From contig NZ_JAGINU010000001.1 of the NCBI RefSeq assembly GCF_017876315.1, positions 1,612,001 through 1,676,000 on the forward strand: a stretch of 64,000 nt of DNA, written 5' to 3'. The position numbers and the translations under genes are program-made. The stretch comes from Pseudonocardia parietis (lineage in GTDB: Bacteria; Actinomycetota; Actinomycetes; Mycobacteriales; Pseudonocardiaceae). Numbering within the stretch: position 1 is the first letter of the stretch; each line of letters starts with the position of its first letter. Below are positions 31,822 to 40,877 of the stretch, one piece after another. The notes beneath the pieces are model-generated. The model saw only the letters and a program-made list of their open reading frames with translations. It did no database searches and was not told where the DNA came from.

Positions 31822-32879
31822 CAGGCCTCTCCCTCGCGCAGGCTGCGACCGGTCAGGTTCAGGAAGACGTCGTCGAGCGTGGGCCGCCGCGGCTCGGCGG
31901 CCAGGACGTCGACGTCGGCGTCGCGCAGCCGGCCGAGGATCCGGGGCAGGGCGTGCGTGGCGCCGTCGACGACGATGGTGAGTGCTCGGCCGTCCGGGAC
32001 GACCCGTTCGCCGACGGACTCGTCCGCGCGGCGCCCGGTGTCCCGCCACGCCCCGGCGGGGCCCGGCTCCGCGCCACCGGGGGTCGCCGGTGGCCCGGCG
32101 GGGGCGAGCGCCGGGGTGGTTGCCCCGGCGAGCACCGCGCGCGCCGCCGGGACGTCCGCGGTGCGGACCGTCACGGTCAGCCGGTCGCCCGCCTGGTCGT
32201 GCTTGAGCCGCTCCGCGGTGTCGTCGGCGATCACCAGCCCGTGATCGATGATCACCACCCGTTCGGCCATCGCGTCGGCCTCGTCGAGGTAGTGGGTGGT
32301 CAGCACGATCGTCGTGCCGTGCTCGGCGCGGATCCGCAGGATGTGGTCCCACAGGTTCGCCCGGTTCTGCGGGTCCATCCCGGTCGAGGGCTCGTCCAGG
32401 AACAGCAGCCGCGGCGAGTGGATCAGGCCGAGTGCGATGTCCAGGCGGCGCTTCTGCCCGCCGGACAGCGTGCTGACCTTGCGCATTCCCAGCTTCTCCA
32501 GGTCCAGCGTGCGCAGCAGCCGATCGGTGCTCGCGGCCGTCTCGGCCCGGGACAGGCCGTAGAAGCGGCCCTGCATGAGCAGCTCGTCGCGGACCCGGTA
32601 GTTGTGCCCCGCACCGTCCTTCTGGCCGATGTAGCCGATCCGCCTCCGCACCTCGGCCGGGTGCCGGGCGACGTCCAGGCCCGCGACCTCGGCGCGCCCG
32701 GAGCTGGGCGGCAGCAGGCTGGTGAGCATCCGCAGCGTCGTCGACTTCCCCGCGCCGTTGGGGCCGAGGAAGGCGACCAGCTCGCCTTCGGCGACGTCGA
32801 GGTCGACGCCCCGCACCGCCTCGACGGTCTCGCTCCCGACCCGGAAGTGCCGGGTCAGTGATTCGGTGTGGATCAACAA
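31821..32879 (-). CDS. ABC exporter ATP-binding protein (DrrA-like)
   Basis: A 352-residue ATPase. Walker A is FLGPNGAGKSTTLRML, the signature is LSGGQKRRLDIA, Walker B is RLLFLDEPSTGMDP, and the switch His is in TTHYLDEAD. The family's C-terminal DrrA tail (RRPTLDDVFLNLTGR) is present, but an extra Pro/Ala/Gly-rich insertion of about 50 residues (TPALAPAGPPATPGGAEP and following) separates it from the ATPase core. The start is a TTG at 32879 or 32876 (LLIHTESLTRHF), with AGGAAC just upstream; no ATG or GTG fits. It is divergent from a TetR gene with twin operators between them. Confidence 0.88.
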   Translation of the reverse strand: MLIHTESLTRHFRVGSETVEAVRGVDLDVAEGELVAFLGPNGAGKSTTLRMLTSLLPPSSGRAEVAGLDVARHPAEVRRRIGYIGQKDGAGHNYRVRDELLMQGRFYGLSRAETAASTDRLLRTLDLEKLGMRKVSTLSGGQKRRLDIALGLIHSPRLLFLDEPSTGMDPQNRANLWDHILRIRAEHGTTIVLTTHYLDEADAMAERVVIIDHGLVIADDTAERLKHDQAGDRLTVTVRTADVPAARAVLAGATTPALAPAGPPATPGGAEPGPAGAWRDTGRRADESVGERVVPDGRALTIVVDGATHALPRILGRLRDADVDVLAAEPRRPTLDDVFLNLTGRSLREGEA

Positions 32880-32892
32880 GGTTCCTATCGCC

Positions 32893-32933
32893 GTACGCCG
32901 TACCGAGTGGCGAGGCGATACAGTACGCCGTAC
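32893..32933. promoter_or_regulatory. Twin TetR operators between the exporter and regulator genes
   Basis: GTACGCCGTAC occurs twice, at 32893-32903 and 32923-32933, exactly 30 bp apart. Each is a GTAC-N3-GTAC inverted repeat. They occupy almost the whole 78-bp space between the divergent TTG start of the ATPase gene and the GTG start of the TetR gene. This is a strong candidate for TetR binding that represses both directions. Confidence 0.75.
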
Positions 32934-32957
32934 GAAAAGAAAGTGCGAGGAGATTTC

Positions 32958-33704
32958 GTGACCGAACAGGAGCAGTGGGGCACCCCCGAGGGGCAGGCGA
33001 TGATCGAGCTGCTCTGGGACCCGCCGCCGCCCCCGCGCCGCGGGCCACGCCAGCGGCTGACGCTCGACCGGGTCGTCGAGGCGGGCATGGCGGTCGCGGC
33101 CCGCTCGGTCGATGAGCTGTCGATGCGCAAGGTCGCCCAGGAGCTCGGCGTCGGCGCGATGAGCCTCTACACCTACGTTCCCGGCCGTGACGAGCTGTTC
33201 GAGCTGATGGTCGACCGCGCCTGGGCGACCCGCACACTGCCGGACGCCGGCCTGCCGTGGCGTGCGCAGGCGGAGTCCCACGCGCACGAGGCCTGGCGGA
33301 TGTACCGCGAGCACCCGTGGATGATCAGCTCGAACCTCTGGCGGATGCCGCTGGGCCCGCACGTGCTCGATGTCCAGGAGGACCTGTACCGCGCCGTGCT
33401 CCTGACCGGGCTCGCCCCGGCGACCGTTGTCCGGTCGGCCGGGCTGATCGAGTCGCACGTGTTCGGTGCCGCCCGTGCGGCGATCACCGACACGTCGCAG
33501 GCGTCCCGGACCGGTGTCACCCAGGACGACTACTACTCGGCCCGCGCGGGGTTCTGGGGCACCCACTTCAGCGAGGAGCGGTTCCCGACCATGCTGACGC
33601 TCTGGAACGCCGGTGGGTTCGACGACGAGAACCCCGGCGGCGACTGGGAGTTCGGCCTGGGCCTGCTCCTCGACGGGATCGAGCGCCTGGCCGCCGAAGC
33701 GTGA
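32958..33704 (+). CDS. TetR family repressor of the adjacent ABC exporter
   Basis: A 248-residue regulator from a GTG preceded by GAGGAG. The HTH is about residues 33-82 (RLTLDRVVEAGMAVAARSVD, then ELSMRKVAQELGVGAMSLYT with YTYVPGRDELFELMVD). The C-terminal ligand domain (about 90-245) belongs to the larger TetR_C type often seen with drug pumps. Longer upstream starts would run over the operator region and lack similarity. It faces away from the DrrAB-like genes, the classic arrangement of a local drug-responsive repressor. Confidence 0.9.
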   Translation: MTEQEQWGTPEGQAMIELLWDPPPPPRRGPRQRLTLDRVVEAGMAVAARSVDELSMRKVAQELGVGAMSLYTYVPGRDELFELMVDRAWATRTLPDAGLPWRAQAESHAHEAWRMYREHPWMISSNLWRMPLGPHVLDVQEDLYRAVLLTGLAPATVVRSAGLIESHVFGAARAAITDTSQASRTGVTQDDYYSARAGFWGTHFSEERFPTMLTLWNAGGFDDENPGGDWEFGLGLLLDGIERLAAEA

Positions 33705-33759
33705 CGCCGCTCCGCCGGTCGAGACGCAGTGAGCTGTGTCGCGTCGTTACCCTGGACGC

Positions 33760-35310
33760 GTGCAGACCCCGACCGTCCTCGTCGTGGACTACGGCGCCCA
33801 GTACGCGCAGCTCATCGCCCGCCGGGTGCGCGAAGCGGACGTGTACTCCGAGATCGTCCCGGCGTCGACGCCCGTGTCCGAGATCGTCCGCCGTGAACCG
33901 GCCGCGGTCGTCCTCTCCGGCGGCCCGGCGAGCGTGTACGCCGAGGGCGCCCCGGCCGTCGACCCGGCCCTGTTCGAGACCGGCATCCCGGTCTTCGGCA
34001 TGTGCTACGGCTTCCAGGCGATGGCCCGCGCGCTCGGCGGCGAGGTCTCGCCCGACGGCACCCGTGAGTACGGCCGTACCGAGATCGCGCTGTCCGGTAC
34101 CCCCGGCACGCTGCACGACGGTCTCCCGGCGCGGCACCCGGTCTGGATGAGCCACGGCGACTCGGTGACCGCCGCGCCGCAGGGGTTCACGGTGACCGCG
34201 TCGTCGGACCGGGTCGCGGTCGCGGCGTTCGAGGACACCGGCCGCCGCCTCGCCGGCGTCCAGTACCACCCGGAGGTCGGCCACTCCCCGCACGGGCAGG
34301 AGGTGCTGCGGCGGTTCCTGCACGACGTCGCGGGCATCACCCCGGGCTGGACGACGGCGTCGATCATCGACGAGACCGTCGAGGCGATCCGGGCCCAGGT
34401 CGGCGACGGCCACGCCATCTGCGGGCTGTCCGGCGGGGTCGACTCCGCGGTCGCCGCCGCGCTCGTGCAGCGGGCCATCGGGGACCGGCTGACCTGTGTG
34501 TTCGTCGACCACGGGCTGCTGCGGGCCGGGGAGCGCGAGCAGGTGGAGAAGGACTTCGTCGCCGCGACCGGCGCGAAGCTGCACACCGTCGACGCCGCCG
34601 ACCGGTTCCTCGACGCGCTGGCCGGGGTCACCGACCCCGAGGAGAAGCGCAAGATCATCGGCCGGGAGTTCATCCGGGTCTTCGAGGCGGCGACGGCGGA
34701 GGTCGTGGCCGACCACCACGTCGGCTTCCTGGTCCAGGGCACGCTCTACCCCGACGTCGTGGAATCCGGCGGCGGCGACGGCACCGCCACGATCAAGAGC
34801 CACCACAACGTGGGCGGCCTGCCCGACGACATCGAGTTCGCCCTGGTCGAGCCGCTGCGCTCGCTGTTCAAGGACGAGGTCCGCACGGTCGGCGCCGAGC
34901 TCCGGCTGCCCGAGGTGATCGTGCGCCGGCAGCCGTTCCCGGGCCCCGGACTCGGCATCCGGATCATCGGCGAGGTCACCCACGACCGGCTGGAGACGCT
35001 GCGGGCCGCCGACGCGATCGCCCGCGAGGAACTGACCGCGGCCGGCCTGGACCACGAGATCTGGCAGTGCCCGGTCGTCCTGCTCGCGGACGTGCGGAGC
35101 GTCGGGGTCCAGGGCGACGGCCGCACCTACGGGCACCCGATCGTGCTGCGCCCGGTCTCCAGTGAGGACGCGATGACCGCGGACTGGACCCGGTTGCCGT
35201 ACGAGGTGCTGGAGCGGATCTCCACCCGGGTCACGAACGAGGTGGCCGAGGTCAACCGGGTCGTGCTCGACGTGACGAGCAAGCCGCCGGGCACCATCGA
35301 GTGGGAGTGA
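33760..35310 (+). CDS. guaA: GMP synthase (glutamine-hydrolysing)
   Basis: A 516-residue GMP synthase, which amidates XMP to GMP with glutamine and ATP. The class I amidotransferase domain has C82 (FGMCYGFQ) and His/Glu in GVQYHPEV. The ATP-pyrophosphatase P-loop is [13 protein letters not shown], and the C-terminal dimerisation/XMP site has [13 protein letters not shown] and ends KPPGTIEWE. The GTG at 33760 starts directly at the family N-terminus ([20 protein letters not shown]). The gene completes the guaB-guaB3-guaA set separated by the island, and a strong terminator follows. Confidence 0.96.
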   Translation: MQTPTVLVVDYGAQYAQLIARRVREADVYSEIVPASTPVSEIVRREPAAVVLSGGPASVYAEGAPAVDPALFETGIPVFGMCYGFQAMARALGGEVSPDGTREYGRTEIALSGTPGTLHDGLPARHPVWMSHGDSVTAAPQGFTVTASSDRVAVAAFEDTGRRLAGVQYHPEVGHSPHGQEVLRRFLHDVAGITPGWTTASIIDETVEAIRAQVGDGHAICGLSGGVDSAVAAALVQRAIGDRLTCVFVDHGLLRAGEREQVEKDFVAATGAKLHTVDAADRFLDALAGVTDPEEKRKIIGREFIRVFEAATAEVVADHHVGFLVQGTLYPDVVESGGGDGTATIKSHHNVGGLPDDIEFALVEPLRSLFKDEVRTVGAELRLPEVIVRRQPFPGPGLGIRIIGEVTHDRLETLRAADAIAREELTAAGLDHEIWQCPVVLLADVRSVGVQGDGRTYGHPIVLRPVSSEDAMTADWTRLPYEVLERISTRVTNEVAEVNRVVLDVTSKPPGTIEWE

Positions 35311-35332
35311 CGACGACGAGGTGAACGAAAAG

Positions 35333-35365
35333 CGGGGCGGGGCCGGTCGAACCGGCCCCGCCCCG
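35333..35365 (+). terminator. Terminator of guaA
   Basis: CGGGGCGGGGCCGGT (35333-35347) pairs perfectly with ACCGGCCCCGCCCCG (35351-35365) around a 3-base loop, a 15-bp stem starting 22 bases after the guaA stop. Confidence 0.8.
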
Positions 35366-35468
35366 TTCCGCCCGGGTCCTGCGCTCCCGACCCCCGTCAG
35401 GGGCGCGACCACGCGGGCGGCGCGGGTGTCGGCGACGCTCCCCAGCTCGCCGACGCCCGTGTTGCTTG

Positions 35469-35678
35469 TTAGTCGTCCGTACTCGCCCGGGAGTTACGCA
35501 CACTCGCGACGAGGAACACGATCCCGGCGACGACGGCCGTGCCGGCGAGCAACCAGCGGATGTCGACGACCTCCCACGGCCCGGTCCCGGTGATTCCGGC
35601 CGCCGCGACCAGCAGGGACAGGATCCCCGCCACCAGCGCGACGACGTCCGGACGACGCTTCTGCGGGTAGTCAGCCAC
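35469..35678 (-). CDS. Small two-helix membrane protein
   Basis: A 69-residue protein with two hydrophobic helices (VVALVAGILSLLVAAAGITG and WLLAGTAVVAGIVFLVASVR) and short charged ends. The GTG at 35678 overlaps the end of the upstream PspC-domain gene by 8 bp, so it is coupled to it. Similar small proteins often follow PspC/LiaF-like genes in actinobacteria; the function is unknown, possibly a partner in membrane-stress sensing. Confidence 0.72.
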   Translation of the reverse strand: MADYPQKRRPDVVALVAGILSLLVAAAGITGTGPWEVVDIRWLLAGTAVVAGIVFLVASVRNSRASTDD

Positions 35679-36948
35679 GCTGCACCTCCACTGCTCCCAT
35701 CTCGGCCCGCAGGTCCAGTTCCAGGACCCGCCCACCGGGCCCGTCCGGCCCGGGATCGGTGACCATCAGGCTCGCGTCCTGCCCGGCCCGGGACTGGCCG
35801 TCGACCGCCACGTCGCCGAACCCGGCCGATCCGCGGACCACGAGGTCGGCGTTCTCCGGTACGCGGACGGAGATCGCACCGGCGCCCACCTCGGCCCGGG
35901 TGCGGACGGGGCCCTCGGCGCCGGGACCCGTTGCCAGGTCGATCCGGGTCAGGTCCAGGTCGATCGCCCCGGTGCCCCGCCGGTACTCCGGCGCCAGCTG
36001 TGCCGCCGTCGCCGGAGCGGCCTCGATCGGGCCGAACCCGCCGCGTACCGCCCAGCCGTCCGGTCCCAGCGCGTCGTTGGCCAGCGACGTCATCCCGGTC
36101 ACCAGCGCCAGTACCACCGCGAACGGGATCAGCCAGCGCCCGGCCCGCTGGAACGCGCCGATCAGCAGCCCGATCCCGACCACGGCCAGCGCCGCTCCCG
36201 GTACCGAGGACGCCGGCAGCACTCCCGGCGCGGCCAGCGCGACGACGCCCACCATGCCGGCGACGACGAGCGCGACCGCGAGCGTCACCGGTGTCAGCTT
36301 CGAGCGCGGCGGTGCGGGCGTCGCCGGTTCGGGTCCGGGTTCGGGCAGGTCCCAGGCGAACGGCGCGACCCCGAGCGGGTCCCACGCCGGGGGTGTCCGG
36401 GCGGGTTCCGCCTGGGCCCGGACCTGCGCCTGGGCCGGAGCCGGGGTCTGCACCGTCCCGTCCGATGCGATCCACGGCACCGCCGGGGTGGGCGCGACGG
36501 CCGCGTCCCGACTGCCGGGCCGCGACCCGCGGGTGAGGTGCAGCGCGACGAGCAGGCCCACCGTCACCCCGGTCGCGACCAGCCGGTCGGCCGCCGTCAC
36601 CATCGGGATCGCCAGCAGCGCCGCGACCGTCAGCAGGGCGATCGACAGCGCCGACGCCGATCCCGTCCGCGCCGGCGGCGGGGCACCGGGCGGGCCGGCG
36701 TCCGGCAGCACGGCGCAGCCCGCCAGGTAGAGCGGCAGGCCCGGGCCGGTGATCGCGGCGACGACGAAACCGACCCGCACCAGCGTCGGGTCCAGCTCGT
36801 AGCGGCGGGCGACGGCGGCGGCGACGCCGGCGAGCTTCCGGTCGTCACGCGGCCGCACCGGCCGGGAGTCCCACATGTCCCGCAGGGTGTCCATGCCCTG
36901 CACTCCCGTCCGCTGTGTCCCCGGATCCGGCGCCCGCGTTCCGTTCAT
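35671..36948 (-). CDS. PspC-domain membrane protein with LiaF-like C-terminal domain
   Basis: A 425-residue protein. The PspC domain is about residues 33-85 (RDDRKLAGVAAAVARRYELD, then PTLVRVGFVVAAITGPGLPL). Further hydrophobic helices, a Pro/Ala-rich linker (about 145-220) and more helices (about 235-300) follow. The C-terminal beta-rich part (IDLDLTRIDLATG, AGAISVRVPENADLVVRGSA, FGDVAVDG) resembles the LiaF/toastrack domain of cell-envelope stress proteins. It is divergent from a PspC-fused histidine kinase only 109 bp away, so both are probably controlled by the kinase's regulator. The ATG at 36948 is used; longer frames are not supported. Confidence 0.82.
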   Translation of the reverse strand: MNGTRAPDPGTQRTGVQGMDTLRDMWDSRPVRPRDDRKLAGVAAAVARRYELDPTLVRVGFVVAAITGPGLPLYLAGCAVLPDAGPPGAPPPARTGSASALSIALLTVAALLAIPMVTAADRLVATGVTVGLLVALHLTRGSRPGSRDAAVAPTPAVPWIASDGTVQTPAPAQAQVRAQAEPARTPPAWDPLGVAPFAWDLPEPGPEPATPAPPRSKLTPVTLAVALVVAGMVGVVALAAPGVLPASSVPGAALAVVGIGLLIGAFQRAGRWLIPFAVVLALVTGMTSLANDALGPDGWAVRGGFGPIEAAPATAAQLAPEYRRGTGAIDLDLTRIDLATGPGAEGPVRTRAEVGAGAISVRVPENADLVVRGSAGFGDVAVDGQSRAGQDASLMVTDPGPDGPGGRVLELDLRAEMGAVEVQRG

Positions 36949-37057
36949 GGGGATGAGCCTGCCCCGCCGAGCCGCCCCGCCGTCTCGGGGACAACCCCGA
37001 GACGACCCCGGAAGAGAACCGGAGGGGGACGGCCGCCGGTCGTGTGACCATGGAGTC

Positions 37058-38509
37058 GTGAAGAGTCCACATCCGTCCACGCACGGTGTACCGCCCGACG
37101 CGCCGGTGGCCGTGCCGGACGACGCCGGTGCGACGACGGTCCCGCTGCGCGCGGAGGATGCCGGCGACCCGGACGCCACGGTCCCGTCCCGCCACGACGA
37201 CCGTCCCGGTCCGGGCGGCGCCCCGGTCGCGGCCTCCCCGCCGCCCGGCGGCCGCCCGGCCCCCGCGGCCGCGGTCCGTGCCCCGCTCACCCGGCGCCGC
37301 TCCGGCCGGCTGCTCGGCGGTGTCGGGGGCGGTGTGGCCGACCACCTGGGCGTCGACGTCCGGTGGGTGCGGGCGGCGTTCGTCCTCCTGACGTTCCTCG
37401 GCTGGGCAGGCGTCCTGGCCTACGGCCTGCTGTGGGTGTTCCTCCGGCAGGAGGACGACACCGGGGTCGAGCGCACGGTGACGCGCTCCGAGCGCCTGCA
37501 GGCGGCCGGTCTGCTCGCCATCGGCCTCGGGTTGTCGCTCGTCGCGGCCACCTCCGGCTCGACGGTGCTCGGCTGGGTTGCGGGGCCGCTGGGCCTGGCG
37601 ACGGTGGGTGCCGCGGTCGTCTGGCGGGAGGCGGACGAGGCGCAGCGCCGCCGGTGGGCCCGGGACGCCCGCTCCCGCGTCATCGGTGGCCGGGCGGCCC
37701 TGCTGCGGACGTTCCTCGGTGCCGCGCTGGTCATGACCGGGCTGGCGGTGTTCCTGCTCGGGCAGCTCGACCTCGGGCAGGTCCGGTTCGGGATCCTGGC
37801 CGCGCTCGCGACGCTGCTCGGTGTCGTGGTGCTGACCGTGCCGTGGTGGATGCGGCTGGTCCGCGACCTCGGCGAGGAGCGGCGGGCCCGTGCGGTCGAG
37901 GCGGATCGGATGGAGGTCGCCGCGCACCTGCACGACTCGGTGTTGCAGACTCTCGCGCTGATCCAGCGCCAGGCGGGCGACACCCGCGAGGTGCAGCGGC
38001 TGGCCCGCGGCCAGGAACGCGAGCTGCGGGCCTGGCTGTACGGCCCCGACGGGCGGGCGCGCGGCGGCGACGGGCACGGGTCCACGACCGAGACGACGTT
38101 GTCCGCGGCCGTCACCCGGGTCGCCGGGGAGGTGGAGGACACCTACGCCGTCGCGGTCGGTCCGGTGCTGGTCGGCGACGCCGAGCTCGACGCCGACCTG
38201 CGCGCCCTGGTGCTGGCGGCACGGGAGGCGATGGTCAACTCGGCCAAGCACTCCGGGACGTCCGAGGTGGACGTCTACGTGGAGGTGGAGGGGGCATCCG
38301 ACGAGGGGCCCGGGACGGCGGAGGTGTTCGTCCGTGACCGCGGCCGTGGCTTCGACCCGGACGCGGTCGACGGTGACCGGCACGGTATCGCCGACTCGAT
38401 CCACGCCCGGATGCGGCGGCACGGCGGTACGGTCCGGATCCGCACGAATGCGGGCGAGGGTACGGAGGTGCGGTTGTCGATGCCGCTGGCGCAGGGGGAG
38501 ACGACATGA
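37058..38509 (+). CDS. PspC-fused sensor histidine kinase (NarL/LiaS-like group)
   Basis: A 483-residue membrane kinase from a GTG. A disordered cytoplasmic N-terminus precedes a PspC domain (about 78-132: RRRSGRLLGGVGGGVADHLG, then VDVRWVRAAFVLLTFLGWAG). More membrane helices run to about residue 265. The HisKA_3 phosphoacceptor is H292 (AAHLHDSVLQTLALIQRQ). The HATPase domain has ALVLAAREAMVNSAKHSG and DRGRGFDPDAV, then DSIHARMRRHGGTVRI. The fused PspC suggests membrane-integrity sensing. The stop overlaps the start of the response regulator. Confidence 0.9.
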   Translation: MKSPHPSTHGVPPDAPVAVPDDAGATTVPLRAEDAGDPDATVPSRHDDRPGPGGAPVAASPPPGGRPAPAAAVRAPLTRRRSGRLLGGVGGGVADHLGVDVRWVRAAFVLLTFLGWAGVLAYGLLWVFLRQEDDTGVERTVTRSERLQAAGLLAIGLGLSLVAATSGSTVLGWVAGPLGLATVGAAVVWREADEAQRRRWARDARSRVIGGRAALLRTFLGAALVMTGLAVFLLGQLDLGQVRFGILAALATLLGVVVLTVPWWMRLVRDLGEERRARAVEADRMEVAAHLHDSVLQTLALIQRQAGDTREVQRLARGQERELRAWLYGPDGRARGGDGHGSTTETTLSAAVTRVAGEVEDTYAVAVGPVLVGDAELDADLRALVLAAREAMVNSAKHSGTSEVDVYVEVEGASDEGPGTAEVFVRDRGRGFDPDAVDGDRHGIADSIHARMRRHGGTVRIRTNAGEGTEVRLSMPLAQGETT

Positions 38510-39177
38510 CCGACGAGGCGACGATCCGGGTCTACCTGGTCGACGACCACGCGTTGTTCCGGTCCGGTGTGCGCGCCGAACTGGACCGCGGTGACGGGCG
38601 GACACCGGTCGTCGAGGTGATCGGCGAGGCCGGCTCGGTGGACGAAGCGGTCGCCGGCGTCGGGCACCTGGCTCCGGACGTCGTGCTGCTGGACGTGCAC
38701 CTGCCCGGCGGGGGCGGCGCGGAGATCCTGCGCCGCGCACGGGCGGCGGGCACCGAGTCGGTCTTCCTGGCGCTGTCGGTCTCCGACGCCGCCGAGGACG
38801 TCATCAGCGTCATCAGATCCGGCGCCCGCGGCTACGTCACGAAGACCATCTCGGGCCGGGACCTGTCGGACGCGGTGCGCCGGGTGAAGGTGGGGGACGC
38901 GGTGTTCTCGCCGCGCCTGGCCGGGTTCGTGCTCGACGCCTTCTCCGACCGTCCGGGCGCCGCGCCGCCGGTGGACCCGGAGGTGGACCAGCTGACCAAG
39001 CGGGAGCGGGACGTGCTGCGGTTGCTCGCCCGCGGCTACGCCTACAAGGAGATCGCCGGGGAGCTGTTCATCTCGGTGAAGACCGTGGAGACGCACGTGT
39101 CGAGCGTGCTGCGCAAGACACAGACCTCGAACCGGCACGAGCTGTCCCGCTGGGCTTCCGACCGGCGGCTCGTGTAG
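38506..39177 (+). CDS. NarL/LuxR-type response regulator partner of the PspC kinase
   Basis: A 223-residue regulator. The receiver domain has acidic D13/D14 (YLVDDHALFRSG), the phosphorylated Asp D63 (VVLLDVHLPGG) and Lys in GYVTKTISGRDLSDAVR. The LuxR HTH is about 160-215 (LTKRERDVLRLLARGYAYKE, then SVKTVETHVSSVLRK). ATGA coupling with the kinase gene makes this a clear two-component pair. By context it should control the divergent PspC/LiaF-like operon. Confidence 0.93.
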   Translation: MTDEATIRVYLVDDHALFRSGVRAELDRGDGRTPVVEVIGEAGSVDEAVAGVGHLAPDVVLLDVHLPGGGGAEILRRARAAGTESVFLALSVSDAAEDVISVIRSGARGYVTKTISGRDLSDAVRRVKVGDAVFSPRLAGFVLDAFSDRPGAAPPVDPEVDQLTKRERDVLRLLARGYAYKEIAGELFISVKTVETHVSSVLRKTQTSNRHELSRWASDRRLV

Positions 39178-39194
39178 GGCCCGGCAACTCCGAA

Positions 39195-39236
39195 CGGCGC
39201 CGGCCCGGACCCGTGATCGGGTCCGGGCCGGCGCCG
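39195..39236. terminator. Bidirectional terminator
   Basis: CGGCGCCGGCCCGGACCCG (39195-39213) pairs perfectly over 19 bp with 39218-39236, loop TGAT. It sits between the response regulator gene (plus) and the end of the serine-rich protein gene (minus). Confidence 0.8.
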
Positions 39237-39254
39237 GTTCGTGGTGCGGGCGAC

Positions 39255-40877
39255 TCAGCTGTCGTCGCTGCTGCTGCTGCTGCCGCCGCCGTCGCTCTCG
39301 CTGCCGCTGTCGTCGCCGGCACTGCTGCTGCTGCTACTGCTGTCGCCGCCACCGCTGCTGCTGTTGTCGGAGCGGCTGTCGCCACCGCCCAGCAGGTTCC
39401 CGGCACCCTTCGTGACGCCGCCGAGCAACCCGCCGACCGGCTCGGTCACCTTCGACACCGTTCCGCCGACCGGCTCGGTGACGGTGTTCAGCGTCTTCCC
39501 GAGCGGCTTCGTGACGGTGTCCAACGGCTGGTCGGAGGAGGCCTCCGAGGCCTCGGAGCTCGACGAGTCGTCGTCGGACGTCGCCGGCTTCTCCTTGGCC
39601 GAGGTGTCGAGCAGCCCGGTGATGGGCTCCGCGGCCTCCAGGATCGGCCCGGTCAGCGGCTCCGTCGCGCCGAGCACCGGCTCGGTGACCGGGGACAGCG
39701 CGCCGAGCACGGGCGTCGTGACCGGCTCGAGGGTGTCGGTGAGGGGACGGGTCAACGGCTTGACCCCGTCGGTCACCGGGGAGACGGCGGTGGTGACCGG
39801 GGTGAGCACCCCGCCGACCGTCTCGCCGACCGGAGCGGTGGCGTCCGCGACCGGCGAGGCGACCCGGGCCACGGTGGTACCGAGCGGCCGGGCGGTCTCG
39901 GTGACGTCCTGGAGCGGACCCGTGCTGGTACCGACCTCGCCGGTGCGGTCGTCCGAGGCGGCAGGCGCGGGCGCGGTGAGCGGGTCGGCGAGGTTGCCGG
40001 CGGGTGCCCGGTCCGGGTTGTTGAGGGCCTGAACGACCCCGAGGCCTCCCAGCGGGGAGCCGGTACCGGTGGCGCCGGTCCCGGCGGAGGACGGCCCGGT
40101 GAGCTCGGCCACGGACGGCGCCGACGAGCCGGTGGACGGCCCCGTGGTGGACGGCCCCGGCACCGCCGGGATGCGCTGTGCGGGGATCGCGGCGGCCGCA
40201 CCGGAACCGGTGCCCGTCGAGACCTGTCGCAGGGTGCCCGCGGCCGCGGACTCCTGCGGCTGCTGCGGGAACGCGACGTTCATCCAGTCGGTCGCGCCGG
40301 GCGCGGTCACCGGCAGGGCCGGCACGGCAGGCACGTCCGGCAGGGCCGGGAGCGGGGATGCGAGAGCGACGTTCGCCGGCAGGTACTGGCCCGGGAGGGA
40401 CTCCGGCAGGTCCGCGGCGGCGGGCAGGCCGATGCCGGGGAACAGCCCGTCGGCGGCGGCCTGGGCCTCGGAGTCGTGCGAGGTCGCTCCGTTGTAGATG
40501 GCGGCGCCGAGCACCGAGCCCGCGGCCACCAGCGCACCGGCGACGGCACCGGCCCGTCGACGCCCGGAGGTCGGCCGGGCCGGCCACTCCTGGGCACCAG
40601 GGGCATCGGCCCGGGGACGCGGCTGCGGCAGGGCGATGTCCGGCCAGTTGCCCGGTGCACCGGAGGCGGGCACGTCGGTCGTGACCGGTGTGCGGCCCTC
40701 GCGGCGCAGCAGGTCGCCGACGGACAGCAGTGGGCCGGTCATCGGACCGGCGCCGTGGCGGGCGTCGCGCGGGCCGGCGGCGTGGCGGGCGAGCAGCTCG
40801 GCGACGCTCACCAGTTCACCGGGCCCGGTGGCGCCGGGGGAGCCGGGGAGCTGGGCGCCGGTGGGAGTGTCGGTCAC
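39255..40877 (-). CDS. Repeat- and serine-rich single-pass membrane protein of unknown function
   Basis: A 540-residue protein I do not recognise. Near the N-terminus two similar motifs occur (LVSVAELLARHA and LLSVGDLLRREG), followed by a Pro-rich region. One membrane helix is about residue 110-125 (AGAVAGALVAAGSVLGAAIY), so the long C-terminal part is probably extracytoplasmic. It contains many degenerate repeats of the form PVTxxVxPLTxPL (about 345-470) and ends in a very Ser/Asp/Gly-rich tail. No enzyme motif is seen. It may be a cell-wall-spanning or surface protein. The repeats and low complexity mean homology searches will be noisy. Confidence 0.7.
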   Translation of the reverse strand: MTDTPTGAQLPGSPGATGPGELVSVAELLARHAAGPRDARHGAGPMTGPLLSVGDLLRREGRTPVTTDVPASGAPGNWPDIALPQPRPRADAPGAQEWPARPTSGRRRAGAVAGALVAAGSVLGAAIYNGATSHDSEAQAAADGLFPGIGLPAAADLPESLPGQYLPANVALASPLPALPDVPAVPALPVTAPGATDWMNVAFPQQPQESAAAGTLRQVSTGTGSGAAAAIPAQRIPAVPGPSTTGPSTGSSAPSVAELTGPSSAGTGATGTGSPLGGLGVVQALNNPDRAPAGNLADPLTAPAPAASDDRTGEVGTSTGPLQDVTETARPLGTTVARVASPVADATAPVGETVGGVLTPVTTAVSPVTDGVKPLTRPLTDTLEPVTTPVLGALSPVTEPVLGATEPLTGPILEAAEPITGLLDTSAKEKPATSDDDSSSSEASEASSDQPLDTVTKPLGKTLNTVTEPVGGTVSKVTEPVGGLLGGVTKGAGNLLGGGDSRSDNSSSGGGDSSSSSSSAGDDSGSESDGGGSSSSSDDS

